In this document: positions 25,982 through 34,584 of the stretch, piece by piece
Layout: the number at the start of each line of letters is the position of its first letter
Position numbering within the stretch: the stretch's first letter is position 1
Source: Pararhizobium sp. A13
Lineage (GTDB): Bacteria > Pseudomonadota > Alphaproteobacteria > Rhizobiales > Rhizobiaceae
DNA length: 64,000 nucleotides
NCBI RefSeq assembly: GCF_040126305.1
Contig: NZ_CP149510.1
Location: forward strand, 3,917,001 to 3,981,000
Direction of reading: 5' to 3'
Translations under genes and position numbers: made by a program
The notes under the pieces: generated by a model
Told to the model about the DNA's origin: nothing
Databases searched by the model: none
Seen by the model: only the letters and a program-made list of their open reading frames with translations

Positions 25982-26090
25982 TCTTCTTGCGGCAAACCGT
26001 CGGAATCATCGCTTGAAGACCTGCTCAAAGATGCCGATGCCGCGCTCTATCACGCGAAGCGGAACGGCAGGAAGCCAGAGCGACGGCGCA
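25982..26090 (+). pseudogene. C-terminal scrap of a GGDEF domain
   Basis: The plus-strand frame through 26012-26079 reads LEDLLKDADAALYHAKRNGR, the exact closing motif of diguanylate cyclase GGDEF domains. No GGDEF core or open frame lies upstream, and downstream the frame degenerates into Arg-rich sequence. It is therefore a gene remnant. The surrounding stretch 25593-26212 contains nothing else I can support. Confidence 0.6.
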
Positions 26091-26212
26091 GACAGCGCCT
26101 CCATGTTGCTGGCCAGCCGACGGCAAGTTCGTTTGGTCAAGGCGATTGCGGGCAAGCACTGAGAACAGCGGCCGCAGGATTTCCCCACGGCTGCCGTTCA
26201 AGGCAACGTCCC

Positions 26213-27028
26213 TCACCCCTCGTTATGGTTTTCGTGAAAACCGGCGCTGCCCTTGCGCCAGTAGCCGGCGGCCTTGATCCAGGTGCGGTTGTGGCCGCGC
26301 TCTTCGACGAGATGCTTGCGCAGGAGCTTGACCGTATCGTTTTCGCCGGCGATCCAGATGTAGCCGTCACCTTCCGGCAAGGTCAGGCCGGCGACGGCGG
26401 CAAGCAGTGTGGAAGGGTCGCTCGCCCTTTCGAGCGGGCGATGGACCCAATGGGTTTCAAGCGCGGTTTCGGTTTCGAAGGTCTGCTCCTCCTCGCTTCC
26501 GGCGACGGCGGCGATGACCATGGCGGGGACGCCGGGGCGCAGTTCCTCCAGCCGCCGGCCGATTGCCGGCAGCGCCGTCTCGTCGCCGATCAGGAGATAC
26601 CAGTCGAAATCATCGGTGACGACGAAGGAGCCGCGCGGGCCGCCGACGCCAAGCCGGGAGCCGGGTCTTGCAGCGACGGCCCATTCGGTGGCGGGCCCGG
26701 CCTCGTGGAGGGCGAAGTCGAGCACCAGTTCGCCGCGCGCCGGATCATGGCGCCGCGGGGTGAAATCGCGCATCGGCGAGGCAACGGCTCCTTCGGGCAG
26801 AGCGGGCGCGTCCGGGCCGATGGCCGGCCAGATGGGCTGCTCCTGTCCGGCCAAGGGCAGGCACAGCTTGACGTGATCGTCATAGCCGGCGCTGACGAAA
26901 CCGGCGAGGTCATCGCCGGTCAGGGTGATGCGGGCCATGTTGGGGGTGAGTCGCTCGGCCGTTTTCACGGTCAGGAGACGGCGGCGCAGTTCGTGGCGGA
27001 CGCGCGCGACGGCGTGTCTTTCGGTCAT
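26213..27028 (-). CDS. Siderophore-interacting protein, YqjH/ViuB-like ferric reductase
   Basis: 271 aa. The FAD-binding part shows MARITLTGDDLAGF and the flavin motif MRDFTPRRHD, followed by LVLDFALHEAGPATEW; the NAD(P)-binding part includes YLLIGDETALPAIGRRLEEL and the closing YIWIAGENDTVKLLRKHL. These proteins reduce ferric siderophores in the cytoplasm to release iron. The gene starts 26 bases after a PadR regulator with a His-rich N-terminus, the same pair as E. coli yqjI-yqjH, so it is probably under metal control. Confidence 0.9.
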   Translation of the reverse strand: MTERHAVARVRHELRRRLLTVKTAERLTPNMARITLTGDDLAGFVSAGYDDHVKLCLPLAGQEQPIWPAIGPDAPALPEGAVASPMRDFTPRRHDPARGELVLDFALHEAGPATEWAVAARPGSRLGVGGPRGSFVVTDDFDWYLLIGDETALPAIGRRLEELRPGVPAMVIAAVAGSEEEQTFETETALETHWVHRPLERASDPSTLLAAVAGLTLPEGDGYIWIAGENDTVKLLRKHLVEERGHNRTWIKAAGYWRKGSAGFHENHNEG

Positions 27029-27054
27029 GGGATATCCTTTAATCGGGTGCGGCG

Positions 27055-27699
27055 CTAACCGCGATTGATCTCTTCGACAGCCCGGCGAAGAATGTCCGCC
27101 AGCCGGGCTGCCTCTTGCGGCGAACAGCCCCGCTTGTGGAACAAAGCGGCCTTGATCGCCTGGCGGGCGATCTCCAGCGCATCATAGCCATGGGCTTCCG
27201 GATCCTCGCCAAAGGCCGGTCCCCGTCCCTCGATGACATCGCGCACCGCATCCATCTTGGCGCCGATGCGGCCCAAATCCTCCAGGATGCGGTCGGCCCC
27301 TGCCCGGTCGGCCTCGAGCGCGGCGCGGCCAGCATCGGTAATGCTGAAGAGCTTCTTGTTGCCGTCGGCCTGCGCCATCGCATGGCCGATTTCATCGAGG
27401 TAGGTGAGCGCCGGATAGATCATGCCCGGGCTCGGGACATAGAAGCCGCCGGACAGCTCCTCGATCGTGCGGATGAGTTCGTATCCATGTGCCGGCTGTC
27501 GGGCGAGAAGCGCCAGGATTAGCAGCTGCAGATCGGCGGAGGAGAGCTTGCGCCCGGCGCGAAAACCGCCCGGAGAGGCAAAGCCGCCTTCGAAGCGTCC
27601 ATGGCCGTGGCGGCCGCGATCGTGAGCCGAGCGCTCAGGTCCCTGGCGATCATGCCCGTGATGTCCGCCGGGACCTCCTTGACCGTGTCGACCGCGCAT
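27055..27699 (-). CDS. PadR-family metal-responsive regulator, YqjI-like
   Basis: 214 aa from ATG 27699, preceded by AAAGGAAA at proper spacing; an ATG five codons earlier is also possible. Residues 1-45 are rich in His, Gly and Arg (GGHHGHDRQG, HDRGRHGHGR), a likely metal-binding extension. The PadR winged helix follows: LSSADLQLLILALLARQPAHG, YELIRTIEELSGGFYVPSPG, MIYPALTYLDEIG. In E. coli YqjI is a nickel/iron-responsive PadR-type repressor of the ferric reductase gene yqjH. The same gene pair in one operon here supports that role. A palindrome at 27731-27746 is its likely operator. Confidence 0.9.
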   Translation of the reverse strand: MRGRHGQGGPGGHHGHDRQGPERSAHDRGRHGHGRFEGGFASPGGFRAGRKLSSADLQLLILALLARQPAHGYELIRTIEELSGGFYVPSPGMIYPALTYLDEIGHAMAQADGNKKLFSITDAGRAALEADRAGADRILEDLGRIGAKMDAVRDVIEGRGPAFGEDPEAHGYDALEIARQAIKAALFHKRGCSPQEAARLADILRRAVEEINRG

Positions 27700-27730
27700 G
27701 AGATTTCCTTTCATAAGACATAACGATAGA

Positions 27731-27746
27731 TATATCTTGCGATATA
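27731..27746. promoter_or_regulatory. Operator-like palindrome of the YqjI/YqjH-like operon
   Basis: TATATC-TTGC-GATATA, a perfect 6-bp inverted repeat in an AT-rich island, starts 32 bases upstream of the PadR ATG (27699). It would overlap the promoter and fits autoregulation by a dimeric PadR protein. Confidence 0.6.
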
Positions 27747-27894
27747 ACTTTTGATGCAGCAAGAGGCGAAACCGCCGTTTTTGACTGGCGTTTTCGAGTG
27801 AATGGGCGTTGACTGTGATGCTGAGACCATCCACCGGCGATTGCGCTGGTTCAACAAAGGCACGCCGGACAGAGTTCAAAGGGAGGGAAAGAGC

Positions 27895-28350
27895 ATGCAG
27901 AAGATCACGCCGTTTCTCTGGTTCGACAACCGGCTCGACGAGGCACTGGAGTTCTACACGTCGATTTTCAAAAGTGCCAAGGTGACCTACCACCAGCGCG
28001 GGCCGGACGGCAAAACCTTTACCGCCGCCTTCGAACTGGAAGGCCAGGAATTCATGGGACTGAACGGCGGGCCGCATTATCATTTCACGCCCGCCGTCTC
28101 CTTCTTCGTCAAATGCGCCGACCAGGCGGAGGTGGACTATTACTGGGACCGGCTGCTGGAGGGCGGGCATGCGCAGCAATGCGGCTGGCTGACCGACCGC
28201 TTCGGCCTCAGCTGGCAGATCATTCCCGACGCGCTGATGCAACTGATGAGCGATCCGGACCACGCCCGGGCCGGGCGCGTGCGCGACGCGATGATGCGGA
28301 TGGTGAAGATCGATGTCGCCGGATTGGAGAAGGCGGCAGCGGGTCGGTAA
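27895..28350 (+). CDS. VOC-superfamily protein, PhnB-like
   Basis: 151 aa from ATG 27895 behind GGGAGGG. The PhnB/3-demethylubiquinone-methyltransferase-like glyoxalase-fold pattern is complete: ITPFLWFDNRLDEALEFYTS, KTFTAAFELEGQEFMGLNGG, AVSFFVKCADQAEVDYYWDR and GWLTDRFGLSWQIIPDAL. The function of these proteins is undefined despite the old methyltransferase name. It is convergent with the ArsR gene. Confidence 0.9.
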   Translation: MQKITPFLWFDNRLDEALEFYTSIFKSAKVTYHQRGPDGKTFTAAFELEGQEFMGLNGGPHYHFTPAVSFFVKCADQAEVDYYWDRLLEGGHAQQCGWLTDRFGLSWQIIPDALMQLMSDPDHARAGRVRDAMMRMVKIDVAGLEKAAAGR

Positions 28351-28356
28351 CCGGCC

Positions 28357-28680
28357 TCACCCCTCAAGATCGCCTTTGAGCCGCCCGAGCAGATCCACCG
28401 CCTGAGCGGCATAGGGGCCGATCCAGCGGTCGTGGATCTGTTTGATCGGCAGCGGATTGAGATAGTTCCAGCGCTCGCGGCCCTCGCGGCGGACGATGAC
28501 GAGGTCCGCCTCTTCCAGAACCTTCAGATGCTGCATCACCGTGCAGCGATCAAGGGCTGGAAACCGCGTGCACAATTCCCCCGTCGTTTGCGGATGATCC
28601 TTCAGCATATCGAGCATGCTGCGCCGGCTGGAGGCCGCCAAGGCCTTGAAGATTCTGTCGTTTTTATCATCGGTTGACAT
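28357..28680 (-). CDS. ArsR-family transcriptional regulator
   Basis: 107 aa winged-helix protein: RIFKALAASSRRSMLDMLKD, TTGELCTRFPALDRCTVMQH, LKVLEEADLVIVRREGRERW. There is no typical metal-binding ELCVCDL motif, so the inducer is probably not a metal. It is divergent from an SRPBCC (AHSA1) gene, a very common pairing in which the regulator controls itself and the partner. A perfect palindrome covers its start codon. Confidence 0.9.
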   Translation of the reverse strand: MSTDDKNDRIFKALAASSRRSMLDMLKDHPQTTGELCTRFPALDRCTVMQHLKVLEEADLVIVRREGRERWNYLNPLPIKQIHDRWIGPYAAQAVDLLGRLKGDLEG

Positions 28681-28698
28681 GTTATATTTTTATAACAT
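28679..28698. promoter_or_regulatory. Perfect palindrome between ArsR and SRPBCC genes
   Basis: ATGTTATA-TTTT-TATAACAT, a perfect 8-bp inverted repeat, begins inside the ArsR start codon and lies 51 bases upstream of the SRPBCC ATG. It is the natural operator candidate for the divergent pair. Confidence 0.7.
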
Positions 28699-28748
28699 AA
28701 TGGGGCCGAGGACAAGCAGAAATCAGGCAGAAAACAGGAGGAAAGATC

Positions 28749-29222
28749 ATGGAACTGAAGTTCAAGGTCGCCGGCCGGATCGCCAAGCCGGTCTCGGAGG
28801 TTTTCGAGGCGGTGATCGACCCCGCGCAATTATCGCGCTATTTCACCACCGGCGGCGCCAAGGGCCGGATCGAGACCGGCACCACCGTCACCTGGGACTT
28901 TCACGATTTTCCCGGTGCCTTCCCGGTGAAGGTGGTCGATGTCGTGAAGGACAAGAAGATCGTGCTGCAATGGGCCGCCAATGAAGCCAACCGGATGGAG
29001 GCCGACAACGCGGGCGCCGGCTACGACACGACGGTGACGATGACCTTCGAGCCGGTCGACGGAAACCGGACGCTGGTGACGATATCGGAGGAAGGCTGGC
29101 GCGAGACGGCGGGCGCCCTCGTGGCATCCTACGGCAATTGCGAAGGCTGGACGGGGGCTCTGTGCGCCATGAAGGTCTGGCTGGAGCACGGCATCAATCT
29201 GCGCGAGGGGTTCTATAAGTAG
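28749..29222 (+). CDS. SRPBCC (AHSA1) domain protein
   Basis: 157 aa. The helix-grip fold signature of activator-of-Hsp90-like START proteins is present: KPVSEVFEAVIDPAQLSRYF, TTGGAKGRIETGTTVTWDF and VLQWAANEANRMEADN, then TMTFEPVDGNRTLVTISEEG and the C-terminal helix GNCEGWTGALCAMKVWLEHG. It probably binds a hydrophobic ligand. It is regulated with the divergent ArsR gene. ATG 28749 follows AGGAGGAAAG. Confidence 0.9.
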   Translation: MELKFKVAGRIAKPVSEVFEAVIDPAQLSRYFTTGGAKGRIETGTTVTWDFHDFPGAFPVKVVDVVKDKKIVLQWAANEANRMEADNAGAGYDTTVTMTFEPVDGNRTLVTISEEGWRETAGALVASYGNCEGWTGALCAMKVWLEHGINLREGFYK

Positions 29223-29243
29223 CGGACCGGAAGGCGCTGTCGG

Positions 29244-30407
29244 TCAATTGTCCGGCAGGCGGCGCGCCTTCCTCTCGCTCTCCGAAACGACCTTACCGAT
29301 CGCGAAGCGGAACGACGTTACGCTACGAAACTCCTCGTCGACGGTACATTCGAACTCGATATCGTGCCAAACCCGACGGCTGACAAAGGCTCCGCCGGTG
29401 GCACGCAACACCTGACCGGAGATCAGGCCACCTCCATCGGAAAAGGCCACAATGCCTTCAGGCAGGGTTTCCGGCCGCGCATGGCGTATTTGCTCCAAGG
29501 TCTCAAACGTACAAATCTGTACGATCCGTCGGTTTGGCGGCAGTTTGCCGAGCGCCTGACGCGCCCGGGGGTTCGAGAGTGCGTCGGCAGTGAACAATTC
29601 CTTGGCCTTCGGCAGATCGGACGGCGGCAGCAGCGACCTCGCATCGACTGATTTATTGTCGGCTGACGCGGATTGTTCCCGGTTTGCCACCGTGACGTCG
29701 GTCGGCTTTTGCTCGGGTTTCGATACCGGCTTCGGCACCGTCCGTATGTCCAGCTCGCCTTCGTTCAGGGTCTGGCTGGCATTCGCAGTTTCGGGGAGAT
29801 CGAGTTCTGGCGGTTTGGACGCCTTCGGCGTCTCATCGGAGGTGTCGTCCGGTTTTTGGACCGCCTCGTCAGCTCTCTCCGTCACCTTGCTCTCGACCGG
29901 CGGTGTGGCGCGGTCGGCGCGCGGCTCGCCCTCGGGCGTCAGCAGCGGCTCCGACGGTCTGGCGCCGCCCGCTTCCTTGCCGTCCTCTTTCGCGGCGGAT
30001 TCGAAGGCCTGCGGCTGGCTCTTCTGCGGCTCGGCCTGCTTCTCGGCCGGGATTGCCGGCTTTTCCTCAACCTTCCGCGCCGGTTTTTCCATCGGCTTCA
30101 TTTCGCCCTGCGGCTTCTGCTCCGGTTCTGGTTTCTGCTCCGGTTTCTTCTCGGGTTCGGGCTCTTTTTCCGGCTCCGGTTTCTTCTCAGGTTCCGGTTT
30201 CTTCTCAGGTTCCGGCACCATCTCGACCTTGACGGTCTCTTCCTTCTCGGGCTCCGGCGCGACCGGCGGCAGGCGGAAGAGGAGCAATGCGGCGATGGCG
30301 ACATGCAGCGCGACGGAGGCGAAAAGCCCCGCGCCAAAACTCCTCCGCCGTTTTTCCAGTTTCTGCTGCATGAATTGGTGGATACGGCCGGATACTGACC
30401 GGAGCAT
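29244..30407 (-). CDS. TonB-like proline-rich envelope protein with DUF930 domain
   Basis: 387 aa. A single membrane segment (residues about 26-46, FGAGLFASVALHVAIAALLL) is followed by a rigid Pro/Glu/Lys linker with tandem EPEKKP repeats (about 55-115), as in TonB. The end is not a TonB C-terminal domain but DUF930 (about 270-380; PPSDLPKAKELFTADALSNP, RARQALGKLPPNRRIVQICT, IVAFSDGGGLISGQVLRATG). The protein should therefore be anchored in the inner membrane and reach across the periplasm. No exbB or exbD lies nearby. The start at 30407 lacks a clear ribosome site and an internal ATG at 30371 is also possible. Confidence 0.8.
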   Translation of the reverse strand: MLRSVSGRIHQFMQQKLEKRRRSFGAGLFASVALHVAIAALLLFRLPPVAPEPEKEETVKVEMVPEPEKKPEPEKKPEPEKEPEPEKKPEQKPEPEQKPQGEMKPMEKPARKVEEKPAIPAEKQAEPQKSQPQAFESAAKEDGKEAGGARPSEPLLTPEGEPRADRATPPVESKVTERADEAVQKPDDTSDETPKASKPPELDLPETANASQTLNEGELDIRTVPKPVSKPEQKPTDVTVANREQSASADNKSVDARSLLPPSDLPKAKELFTADALSNPRARQALGKLPPNRRIVQICTFETLEQIRHARPETLPEGIVAFSDGGGLISGQVLRATGGAFVSRRVWHDIEFECTVDEEFRSVTSFRFAIGKVVSESERKARRLPDN

Positions 30408-30535
30408 GGCCGGCCGAAGATGGGAAAGACGAAATTCAGTCGGCCCGACTGGCCGGTGTGGTGTTCAGTAGCACACGGCTTCACACGTTCCTAGCGAGCG
30501 CGAAACGCATCCACGTGCACCGCCGCCCTGCATGC

Positions 30536-30979
30536 TCAAGCCTCGTGTTCGGATATCTCGAAACGGTCGGCATAGAAGGCCAGGTGATCCTTGATGGCGC
30601 TCATCGCATCGTACGGCGCCTCGTAGGACCAGACGGCGTTGGTCAGCCGGTCGCCGCCGGAGGGCACGCTGAAATAGGAGCAATCGCCTTTGTAGGGGCA
30701 ATATGTGGCGTGATCGGTGCGCTCCAGCAGCGTCATATCGACATCGGCACGCGGAATATACTGCACCGGCGGATAGGAGGATTCCCGCAGCGTCAGGGCG
30801 TCACGGCTGGCGGCCAGGGTCTTTCCGCCCGCCTTCACCACCACGCGACCCGGGTTCCGTGTGATGGTGATCGGATGATCCGGGCCGGGGATTTTGATCG
30901 GTTTCGCGGACACATGGTTCTCCCCACCCGGCGAAGGCTTCGTCATCGTGGTCTTGTCCGGGCGGGATCCAGGCGACAT
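30536..30979 (-). CDS. DUF427 protein
   Basis: 147 aa. The family core is clear: IKIPGPDHPITITRNPGRVV, ESSYPPVQYIPRADVDMTLL, HATYCPYKGDCSYFSVPSGG and AVWSYEAPYDAMSAIKDHLA, FYADRFEISE. DUF427 is a small beta-barrel family of unknown activity. It lies one base after the GYD gene stop at 30981, so the two form an operon. Confidence 0.9.
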   Translation of the reverse strand: MSPGSRPDKTTMTKPSPGGENHVSAKPIKIPGPDHPITITRNPGRVVVKAGGKTLAASRDALTLRESSYPPVQYIPRADVDMTLLERTDHATYCPYKGDCSYFSVPSGGDRLTNAVWSYEAPYDAMSAIKDHLAFYADRFEISEHEA

Positions 30980-30980
30980 C

Positions 30981-31274
30981 CTAACCCAGCGAATTGATGA
31001 GTTCGCGGTAAGCTGCTTCGGGGAAAGCCTTCAATGTGCGGGTGCGCACATTCCCGGCCGAACCGAGGGACAGAGCGAAACGGGCGGCAACCGCGTCGTC
31101 GGGCGCCTCGCAGACCGCCACCATGTCATGTTCGCCCATGGTCAGATAGAAATCCTTGAACGAGCCACCCATGTCACTCAGCAGTTTCTTCGCCGCGTCG
31201 AGGCGTTTCGGCGACTCGCGCACATTCTTGACACCTTGCTCCGTCCAGTTGATCAGCATGATATACATGGTCAT
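30981..31274 (-). CDS. GYD-domain protein
   Basis: 97 aa. The sequence MTMYIMLINWTEQGVKNVRE, the helix SPKRLDAAKKLLSDMGGSFK and DFYLTMGEHDMVAVCEAPDD match the GYD family of ferredoxin-like dimeric proteins, function unknown. It is the first gene of a two-gene unit with the DUF427 gene. The ATG at 31274 follows an AAGGGAGG site. Confidence 0.9.
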   Translation of the reverse strand: MTMYIMLINWTEQGVKNVRESPKRLDAAKKLLSDMGGSFKDFYLTMGEHDMVAVCEAPDDAVAARFALSLGSAGNVRTRTLKAFPEAAYRELINSLG

Positions 31275-31606
31275 AGCACACCTCCCTTACGGCACGACCT
31301 TCAAGGTGGCGCCGCGATTGACGCCTCCGCCTCCCGCCCCATCGGACAAACCATCCGACAAAGCGGACGGCCGATTTCACTGAACGCGTACGACTAAAGC
31401 TTCGAGGTTTTAGCAAGCGGAGAAGTATAGTCCTGTCGGCCTGAGCGAACAAGCAAGGGTAGAGGCAATCAAGAGGCGCAGCGAACTCAAAACCGAGCGC
31501 AAAGCCCATTGCATTTACAAGCCGCTGGCACGTCCGCCGGGACGCACGACGCACAATTACCGGACCACGAGGCGCGAACGGCGCGGCCCGGCAAGCTTGC
31601 CGGCCA

Positions 31607-31639
31607 CAAAAAACCCGGCCAGCTTTCACTGACCGGGTT
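31607..31639 (-). terminator. Rho-independent terminator of rpoD
   Basis: On the minus strand AACCCGGTCAG - 6-base loop - CTGGCCGGGTT (31612-31639) is followed by a run of six T. It starts 30 bases after the rpoD stop. The remainder of 31275-31606 has no gene. Confidence 0.9.
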
Positions 31640-31668
31640 CCAATTTTTCAACCGGCGGATATGCCCGT

Positions 31669-33720
31669 TTAACTATCGAGGAAGCTTCTCAGCTTGCGCG
31701 ACCGGCTCGGGTGCTTCAGCTTGCGCAGCGCCTTGGCTTCGATCTGGCGGATACGTTCGCGGGTGACCGAGAACTGCTGGCCGACTTCCTCGAGCGTGTG
31801 GTCGGTGTTCATGCCGATGCCGAAGCGCATGCGCAGCACGCGCTCTTCGCGCGGGGTGAGCGAAGCGAGCACGCGGGTCGTCGTCTCGCGCAGGTTCGCC
31901 TGGATGGCGGCGTCGATCGGCAGAAGCGCGTTCTTGTCCTCGATGAAATCGCCGAGGTGGCTGTCTTCTTCGTCGCCGACCGGCGTTTCGAGCGAGATCG
32001 GCTCCTTGGCGATCTTCAGGACCTTGCGGACCTTTTCGAGCGGCATGGCGAGCTTTTCGGCCAGTTCCTCCGGCGTCGGCTCGCGGCCGATCTCGTGCAG
32101 CATCTGGCGCGACGTGCGGACGATCTTGTTGATCGTCTCGATCATGTGCACCGGAATGCGGATCGTGCGTGCCTGGTCGGCGATCGAGCGGGTGATCGCC
32201 TGCCGGATCCACCAGGTGGCATAGGTCGAGAATTTGTAGCCACGACGGTACTCGAACTTGTCAACCGCCTTCATCAGGCCAATATTGCCTTCCTGGATCA
32301 GATCGAGGAACTGCAGGCCGCGGTTGGTGTACTTCTTGGCGATGGAGATGACGAGGCGCAGGTTGGCCTCGACCATTTCCTTCTTGGCGATGCGCGCTTC
32401 GCGCTCGCCCTTCTGCACCATGTGCACGATGCGGCGGAATTCCGAGATCGAGATGCCGGTTTCCGTGGCGAGATTCTGGATCTCGGCGCGGATGTTGCGG
32501 ATCATCGTGTTCTCGTTCTTGGCAAATTCCTTCCAGCCCTTGGCGGCCAGATTGGCGATCGACTTCATCCAGTTCGGATCGAGTTCGGCACCGGAATACT
32601 GCTCGAGGAACGAATCGCGCTTGACGCCGTAGGATTCAGCCAGACGCAACAGGCGGCCTTCGTTCTGAACGAGGCGCTTGTTGATGTCGTAGAGCTGCTC
32701 GACGAGGCTGTCGACGCGGTTCTGGTTGAGCGACAGCGACTTGACCGCCGTGATCAGCTCGTCCTTCAGTTCCTTGTAGCGGCGCTCCTGGGCGGGCGAC
32801 AGCGTGCCGGTGGCGGCAAGGCGGGCTTCCACCTGCTGGTCCTGCAGCTTGCGCAGCTTCTTGTAGGTCTCGGCGATGGTGTCGAGCGTTTCCATGACCT
32901 GCGGGCGCAGTTCCGCTTCCATGGCGGCGAGCGAGAGGTTCGATTCGTCGTCGTCCTCTTCCTCTTCCTCCGGCGGCAGGCCTTCGCCGCCGACATTGGT
33001 GATGTCGTCGTCGCCACCACGCGGCCTGCGGTTCTTTTCCTTCTCTTCGGCCGCCTTGCGGTCGGCCTCGATCTTTTCCGGGCTCTGGAACTGCGGCGCC
33101 GCCTTCGCTTCCGGACCGGAATAGGTGGTTTCGAGATCGATGATCTCGCGCAGCAGCGTGTTGCCTTCGTTGAGTTCGTCGCGCCAGATGATGATCGCCT
33201 GGAAGGTCAGCGGGCTCTCGCAGAGGCCCGCGATCATGGTTTCGCGGCCAGCCTCGATGCGCTTGGCAATGGCGATTTCGCCCTCGCGCGACAGAAGCTC
33301 GACCGAGCCCATTTCGCGCAGGTACATGCGGACCGGATCGTCGGTGCGATCGGTCGGTTCCTTCTTCTTCGCCGTCGCAACGGCCGTGCCGCCGGACGGA
33401 GCGAGTTCGCCGCCTTCGCTGTCACCGTCGGAATCGCCGTCCTCTTCCTCAGCGGCGGCGGTGCCCTCTTCGGTTTCCTCGTCCTCGACGACATTGATGC
33501 CCATCTCGTTGAGCATTGCCATGATGTCTTCGATCCGGTCAGGATCGACCTGATCGGAGGGCAGAACTTCATTCAGTTCGTCCATGGTGACGTAGCCGCG
33601 CTTCTTGGCGGCCTTGATCATCTTCTTGACCGCGTCATCCGAGAGATCGAGAAGCGGGCCGTCGGGTGCGCCTTCGCGTTCGCCTTCTGCTTCTTCGTTC
33701 TCTTTGACTTTGGTTGCCAT
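31669..33720 (-). CDS. rpoD: RNA polymerase primary sigma factor RpoD
   Basis: 683 aa from ATG 33720 ([17 protein letters not shown]), the usual rhizobial length. Order seen: region 1.1 (about 20-90), an acidic stretch, region 1.2 ([20 protein letters not shown]), a long non-conserved insert, and regions 2.1-2.4 ([60 protein letters not shown]). Region 3 and region 4.2 follow ([40 protein letters not shown]). It directs transcription of housekeeping genes. Unlike in many bacteria, dnaG is not adjacent but about 7.4 kb away on the same strand. Confidence 0.98.
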   Translation of the reverse strand: MATKVKENEEAEGEREGAPDGPLLDLSDDAVKKMIKAAKKRGYVTMDELNEVLPSDQVDPDRIEDIMAMLNEMGINVVEDEETEEGTAAAEEEDGDSDGDSEGGELAPSGGTAVATAKKKEPTDRTDDPVRMYLREMGSVELLSREGEIAIAKRIEAGRETMIAGLCESPLTFQAIIIWRDELNEGNTLLREIIDLETTYSGPEAKAAPQFQSPEKIEADRKAAEEKEKNRRPRGGDDDITNVGGEGLPPEEEEEDDDESNLSLAAMEAELRPQVMETLDTIAETYKKLRKLQDQQVEARLAATGTLSPAQERRYKELKDELITAVKSLSLNQNRVDSLVEQLYDINKRLVQNEGRLLRLAESYGVKRDSFLEQYSGAELDPNWMKSIANLAAKGWKEFAKNENTMIRNIRAEIQNLATETGISISEFRRIVHMVQKGEREARIAKKEMVEANLRLVISIAKKYTNRGLQFLDLIQEGNIGLMKAVDKFEYRRGYKFSTYATWWIRQAITRSIADQARTIRIPVHMIETINKIVRTSRQMLHEIGREPTPEELAEKLAMPLEKVRKVLKIAKEPISLETPVGDEEDSHLGDFIEDKNALLPIDAAIQANLRETTTRVLASLTPREERVLRMRFGIGMNTDHTLEEVGQQFSVTRERIRQIEAKALRKLKHPSRSRKLRSFLDS

Positions 33721-34180
33721 GTATTCGTCGCTTTCCTTGGACAGCATTCAACGCGTGAGCGGTGCAAAACTTTTTCGAGGCTCGGGCGCGTCAATCGCTC
33801 CCACCGCGAATCATTACCCCTGACGTAACGGGATGATCTTTAATTCCTGCTTAACCACGATAGTCACACCGCGGTTAGACCGGCCAGCTGCGACAGCAGC
33901 GCCGGGTAGACATCATTTGCATGATGATCGTATCCGCCGTACCCATTTCACCTACTGTATTAGAAATGGTGATTCCCACAATTTTCGGTCCCGTCAAGCA
34001 TTTCCGGCGAAAAACCGTTCAAAACGGCAAAAAAGGCTGAATCAAGCTCATCGCTTCAAAGATTCAGTTCACTGCCGGAAATGTAGGAACTGTTCCTAAA
34101 AAGACAAGGGTCCGGCGAATCTCTGCAGAGAGATAACCGGCCGGAGTGAACCAACGACGGCAGCCTTCGTATTGAGGACG
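33721..34180. other. rpoD upstream region, 460 bases
   Basis: No gene or RNA is recognised. It must contain the rpoD promoter, on the minus strand. A CCATTTC / GAAATGG inverted repeat (33943-33969, 13-base spacer) is the only clear symmetry. Confidence 0.4.
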
Positions 34181-34525
34181 TCAGAAGCGCTTGCCGTCAA
34201 ATTTGGTAATCGTCAGGGCCTCAAGATCGACGTCCGGCAGACACCGGACATTGACCGCGGCCGTCGGACCATCCTTGCCCTCCCCTTCGCCAAAGGGGGC
34301 AATTCCACAGATGCCACAGAAATGGTGCTTGATGGCGTGCTTGTTGAATTCATAGGTCGACAGCGCCGACGCCGGTGTTTTCAATGCCAGCTTGTCGCGC
34401 GGCACGAAGGTCAGCAGCCCGCCGCGCCGGCGGCACATCGAGCAATTGCAATCCATCACCTCGGCGATCTCCGCCTCGACCTCAAAAGCGATCGCGCCGC
34501 AATGGCAGCTTCCGGAATAGATCAT
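34181..34525 (-). CDS. GFA-family (CENP-V/GFA domain) zinc protein
   Basis: 114 aa from ATG 34525. The zinc-binding cysteines of the GFA fold are all present: GSCHCGAIAFEV, CNCSMCRRRGGLL and HHFCGICGIAPF. The prototype, glutathione-dependent formaldehyde-activating enzyme Gfa, binds S-hydroxymethylglutathione, but most family members have no proven role. It stands alone upstream of tdh on the same strand. Confidence 0.9.
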   Translation of the reverse strand: MIYSGSCHCGAIAFEVEAEIAEVMDCNCSMCRRRGGLLTFVPRDKLALKTPASALSTYEFNKHAIKHHFCGICGIAPFGEGEGKDGPTAAVNVRCLPDVDLEALTITKFDGKRF

Positions 34526-34584
34526 GAAACGCTCCCGACGTCTCCCACACAAGAAATGACCTAGCCGAGAGCGATTTCAAGGCC

